Positions 62,091-64,000 of a stretch of 64,000 nt of DNA are shown here, one piece after another; the first letter of the stretch is position 1, and each line of letters starts with the position of its first letter. The DNA comes from Sphingomonadales bacterium (lineage in GTDB: Bacteria; Pseudomonadota; Alphaproteobacteria; SMXS01). The stretch spans positions 24,081 through 88,080 of the forward strand of contig JALHLV010000017.1 of NCBI GenBank assembly GCA_022844405.1. The letters are read 5' to 3'. Under the pieces are notes generated by a model, which saw only the letters and a list, made by a program, of their open reading frames with translations, did not search any database and was not told the origin of the DNA. The translations under genes and the position numbers were made by a program.

Positions 62091-62828
62091 ATGAAGCTTG
62101 AACCGGGCGCCAGCATCGCCGGCATCGATTTTTCCGATGACGACTGGACGGACCTCGACATCACCGGCGCCACCCTGAGGGATTGCACGGTCTTCGACGC
62201 CATCATTTCGGGGGCGTGCCTGGAAGAGGCGCGCTTCATGAACTGCCGCTTCGTCCGTTGCCGCTTCGCGAGCGTCGATCTGCGGAACGCGAGTTTCGAA
62301 GGCTGCAGCTTCGCCGACGACCAGGGCCACAAGGGCGTGCAGTTCGCGTTCTCGCGCCTCGACATGGCCCGCTTCGCGCGGTGCGATCTGTCGTTCGCGG
62401 CGCTCGACCGCTCCGATCTCTACGGCATCGAGATGGAGACCTGCAACCTGCGCGGCGCGGTGTTCACCAAGGTGGACTTCGCCCGCGCGTTCGGGCGCAA
62501 GCTGATCAAATACGCGGGCGCCATCAAGGGCTGCAACCTGGAGCTCGCCGACCTGACCGAGGTTCGCATGCCGGACTGCGATCTGAACAGCAGCAGCTTC
62601 CGGGAAGCCGTGCTGATCGACGCCGACCTCCAAGGCGCCGATCTGCGGGGCTGCGATTTCATTCAGGCCCTGACGGCTGGCGCCAAGCTCGCCCGCGCCG
62701 ATTTGCGGGGCGCCGAGCTGGGCGGCCTGAACCTGATGGAATTGGCCAGCGTCAGCGGCATGATGGTGTCCATGGATCAGCAGTACCAGTTGCTCACCGC
62801 CATGGGCGTCGACGTATATCCCGAATAG
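62091..62828 (+). CDS. Pentapeptide repeat protein (Qnr/MfpA-like)
   Basis: A 245-residue right-handed quadrilateral beta-helix. Most of residues 15-220 fit the A(D/N)LXX repeat with central Leu/Phe (LDITGATLRDCTVFDAIISG, FMNCRFVRCRFASVDLRNAS, LDMARFARCDLSFAALDRSD, LIDADLQGADLRGCDF). The length and many Cys/Phe at turns, and the closing 'MVSMDQQYQLLTAMGVDV', recall Qnr and MfpA, which mimic DNA and protect gyrase from quinolones. Many pentapeptide proteins do other things, so the role is open. ATG at 62091 with GGGGAGG upstream. Confidence 0.85.
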   Translation: MKLEPGASIAGIDFSDDDWTDLDITGATLRDCTVFDAIISGACLEEARFMNCRFVRCRFASVDLRNASFEGCSFADDQGHKGVQFAFSRLDMARFARCDLSFAALDRSDLYGIEMETCNLRGAVFTKVDFARAFGRKLIKYAGAIKGCNLELADLTEVRMPDCDLNSSSFREAVLIDADLQGADLRGCDFIQALTAGAKLARADLRGAELGGLNLMELASVSGMMVSMDQQYQLLTAMGVDVYPE

Positions 62829-62900
62829 TCGAGGGCTCTCGGCGCGGGGCGGTGTGCCGGCCATCCTGGCGGACGCCGGCGCACCGCTCCCCAGCCCGCA

Positions 62901-63134
62901 TCAGGCGGCCTTGCTCGCGCCGGCGGCCTGCATGGCCTTGACGTCCTTTGCCGCCAGGGTCTGGCCGCCGATTCCCCAGTCGCCGCTCTTCACTTCCTCG
63001 AAGATGACGAAGGTATAGGGGCGCAGCGCCTCGCCTTCCACCGCGACCATGGCCTCGGTGACGCGCTCGATCACGTCGCGCTTCTGTTCCGGGGAAAACA
63101 CGCCTTCGATCCCCTTGATGGTAACCAGTGGCAT
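62901..63134 (-). CDS. 4-oxalocrotonate tautomerase family protein
   Basis: A 77-residue tautomerase-superfamily protein. After the start Met comes Pro, the catalytic base of the family (MPLVTIKGIEGVFSPEQKRD). The core continues with VIERVTEAMVAVEGEALRPYTFVIFEEV, a typical alpha/beta element that forms hexamers or trimers. The ATG at 63134 with AGGAG is preferred to the longer open frame. The C-terminal extension (LAAKDVKAMQAAGASKAA) is unusually Ala-rich. It is divergent from the AsnC gene over a 170-base, AT-richer gap. Confidence 0.85.
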   Translation of the reverse strand: MPLVTIKGIEGVFSPEQKRDVIERVTEAMVAVEGEALRPYTFVIFEEVKSGDWGIGGQTLAAKDVKAMQAAGASKAA

Positions 63135-63304
63135 CTCTCTCACTCCTTTTGGTCGGGCGGTTGCGCCGCCCAGCGCGTCGCCGCCGATGCGGGCGACGAG
63201 CGGAAATCTAGTCCCGGAGGCCAGAGCATGTCCTTGCGTTTTTCGCGGAGAAACCTGACTATATTGGCAACTTCCACCAACTAATATTCGGTGAAACACG
63301 GTTT

Positions 63305-63787
63305 ATGCCAAAACTCACTCTGGATGCCATCGACCGGCGCATCCTGCGCGAGCTGCAGGACGACGCCCGGCTGACCAATGTGGAGCTGGCCGACCGCGTC
63401 GGCCTGTCGGCCTCGCCCTGCCTGCGCCGGGTGCGGATGCTGGAGGAAGCGGGCATCATCGCCGGCTACCGGGCGGTGCTGTCGCGCAAGAAGTCGGGGC
63501 TGGGCCTCACCGTGTTCGTCGGCGTCAAGGTGGAGCGCCATCACGACGAGGAGGCGACGGCGTTCCAGCGGGCCGTCGAGGACGTGCCCGAGGTGGTTGC
63601 CTGCTACCTGGTATCCGGCGAGCACGACTTCCTGGTCGAGGTGGTGGTGCCCGACCTGGAGGCCTACGAGCATTTCCTGCTGGGACGCCTGCTCAGGCTA
63701 CCGGGCGTGCTCGACGTCCGGTCCAACTTCGCCATCCGCACGGTGAAGTCCCCGGCATCGCTGCCGCTCGATCACCTGCCGATGTGA
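63305..63787 (+). CDS. Lrp/AsnC-family transcriptional regulator
   Basis: A 160-residue regulator. The N-terminal helix-turn-helix is LDAIDRRILRELQDDARLTN then LADRVGLSASPCLRRVRML, and the C-terminal AsnC-type ligand-binding (RAM) domain starts near VEDVPEVVACYLVSGEHDF and ends in DVRSNFAIRTVKSP. Such proteins sense amino acids. It is divergent from the tautomerase gene, a likely target. The ATG is preceded by an AT-rich stretch without a good ribosome site. Confidence 0.92.
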   Translation: MPKLTLDAIDRRILRELQDDARLTNVELADRVGLSASPCLRRVRMLEEAGIIAGYRAVLSRKKSGLGLTVFVGVKVERHHDEEATAFQRAVEDVPEVVACYLVSGEHDFLVEVVVPDLEAYEHFLLGRLLRLPGVLDVRSNFAIRTVKSPASLPLDHLPM

Positions 63788-63835
63788 GGTGTCTCGTTTC
63801 GCGGCTCGCCAAGCCGACGCGCGCAGCGCGAAGGC

Positions 63836-63890
63836 TGGTGCGGGCGGTCGGACTCGAACCGACACTCTATCGCTAGAAACGGATTTTGAG
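63836..63890 (-). other. 3' fragment of a tRNA-Leu(CAA) gene, probable attachment-site scar
   Basis: Read on the minus strand, 63890 to 63836 gives the anticodon loop CTCAAAA (anticodon CAA), the 3' anticodon strand TCCG, a variable arm, the T arm (GTCGG, TTCGAGT, CCGAC), acceptor strand CGCCCGC, discriminator A and an encoded CCA. The D arm, 5' acceptor strand and 5' anticodon strand are missing: homology stops exactly at the anticodon loop, and an unrelated, less GC-rich sequence follows (from 63891). That is the pattern left by a tyrosine-recombinase element integrated into a tRNA gene. By geometry the host chromosome is on the left and the element to the right. Confidence 0.72.
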
Positions 63891-64000
63891 AGACCCCAGA
63901 TGCCCTATCCTTTGTGTATCCGGGGGTATCCGTTTTCCCGATAACCGACTGTCAGCACTAGCTTTTTTCGGATATCGAGTCACCCATACCTAACCGGATG
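63891..64000. other. Start of probable integrated element (att arm region)
   Basis: No gene can be supported in this last stretch. TATCC recurs at 63906, 63917 and 63927 with 10-11 base spacing, and the sequence is poorer in GC than the rest of the window. Such phased short repeats beside a tRNA scar can be integrase or excisionase arm sites. Confidence 0.4.

Noticed and set aside
63836..63890. A complete tRNA-Leu gene
   Set aside because: The D arm, 5' acceptor strand and 5' anticodon strand are absent; the flanking bases cannot pair as a tRNA.
1..64000. CRISPR arrays, insertion sequences or transposase genes
   Set aside because: I saw no spaced direct repeats and no transposase-like protein; the only mobile-element sign is the tRNA scar at the right end.

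Overview
The window is 64 kb of high-GC, densely packed DNA that reads as an alphaproteobacterial chromosome. The evidence is the CsgG/HfaB-type secretion genes, a phasin, a FixK/FnrN-type regulator, short intergenic spaces, and palindromic repeats of the kind common in that class. I cannot name a genus from sequence alone. Many starts are GTG or TTG with good ribosome binding sites, and the high GC produces long spurious antisense frames, which I have left out.

Layout. Positions 1-8.6 kb hold the end of a CsgG-like protein, a surface-antigen-type lipoprotein, pdxH, a cation efflux pump, an ArsC-like protein, a large membrane protein, an SDR, a tetratricopeptide-like secreted protein and an enoyl-CoA hydratase. 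Positions 8.6-15.5 kb hold a small zinc-ribbon membrane protein, a GST, a flavin-dependent oxidoreductase, a nitroreductase, nadA-nadC and a persulfide dioxygenase-rhodanese fusion. Positions 15.5-27.4 kb hold a giant secreted repeat protein and, divergent from it, tamA-tamB. Positions 27.5-32.7 kb hold a GST, an amidohydrolase, a phasin, an acyl-CoA carboxyltransferase and a PPi-type phosphofructokinase.

Positions 32.8-36.2 kb are a three-gene minus-strand operon: a secreted Gln/Asn-repeat protein, a CsgG/HfaB lipoprotein fused to an OmpA domain, and a secreted protein of unknown family. Its repeat motif (N-x-Q-x-N-x-G type) matches the repeats of the 1741-residue protein at 15.5-20.8 kb. 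I infer one dispersed curli/holdfast-anchor-like secretion system. A second giant surface protein, an autotransporter, follows at 40.2-45.7 kb.

Positions 45.7-57.5 kb are catabolic: a VOC protein, an FNR-type oxygen sensor, an SCP2 protein, an enoyl-CoA hydratase, three Rieske oxygenase alpha subunits with LysR and TetR regulators, and an MFS transporter. Two gene remnants lie here: the tail of a fourth Rieske gene, and a probable sugar phosphate isomerase start. No ferredoxin or reductase partner is in the window. Positions 57.5-63.8 kb hold a lipoprotein, a TPR protein, an ArsR/AHSA1/SnoaL set with an apparently leaderless promoter, a DUF72 protein, a Qnr-like pentapeptide protein, a tautomerase and an AsnC regulator. 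The window ends in a 3' fragment of a tRNA-Leu(CAA) gene, which looks like the attachment-site scar of an integrated element extending to the right.
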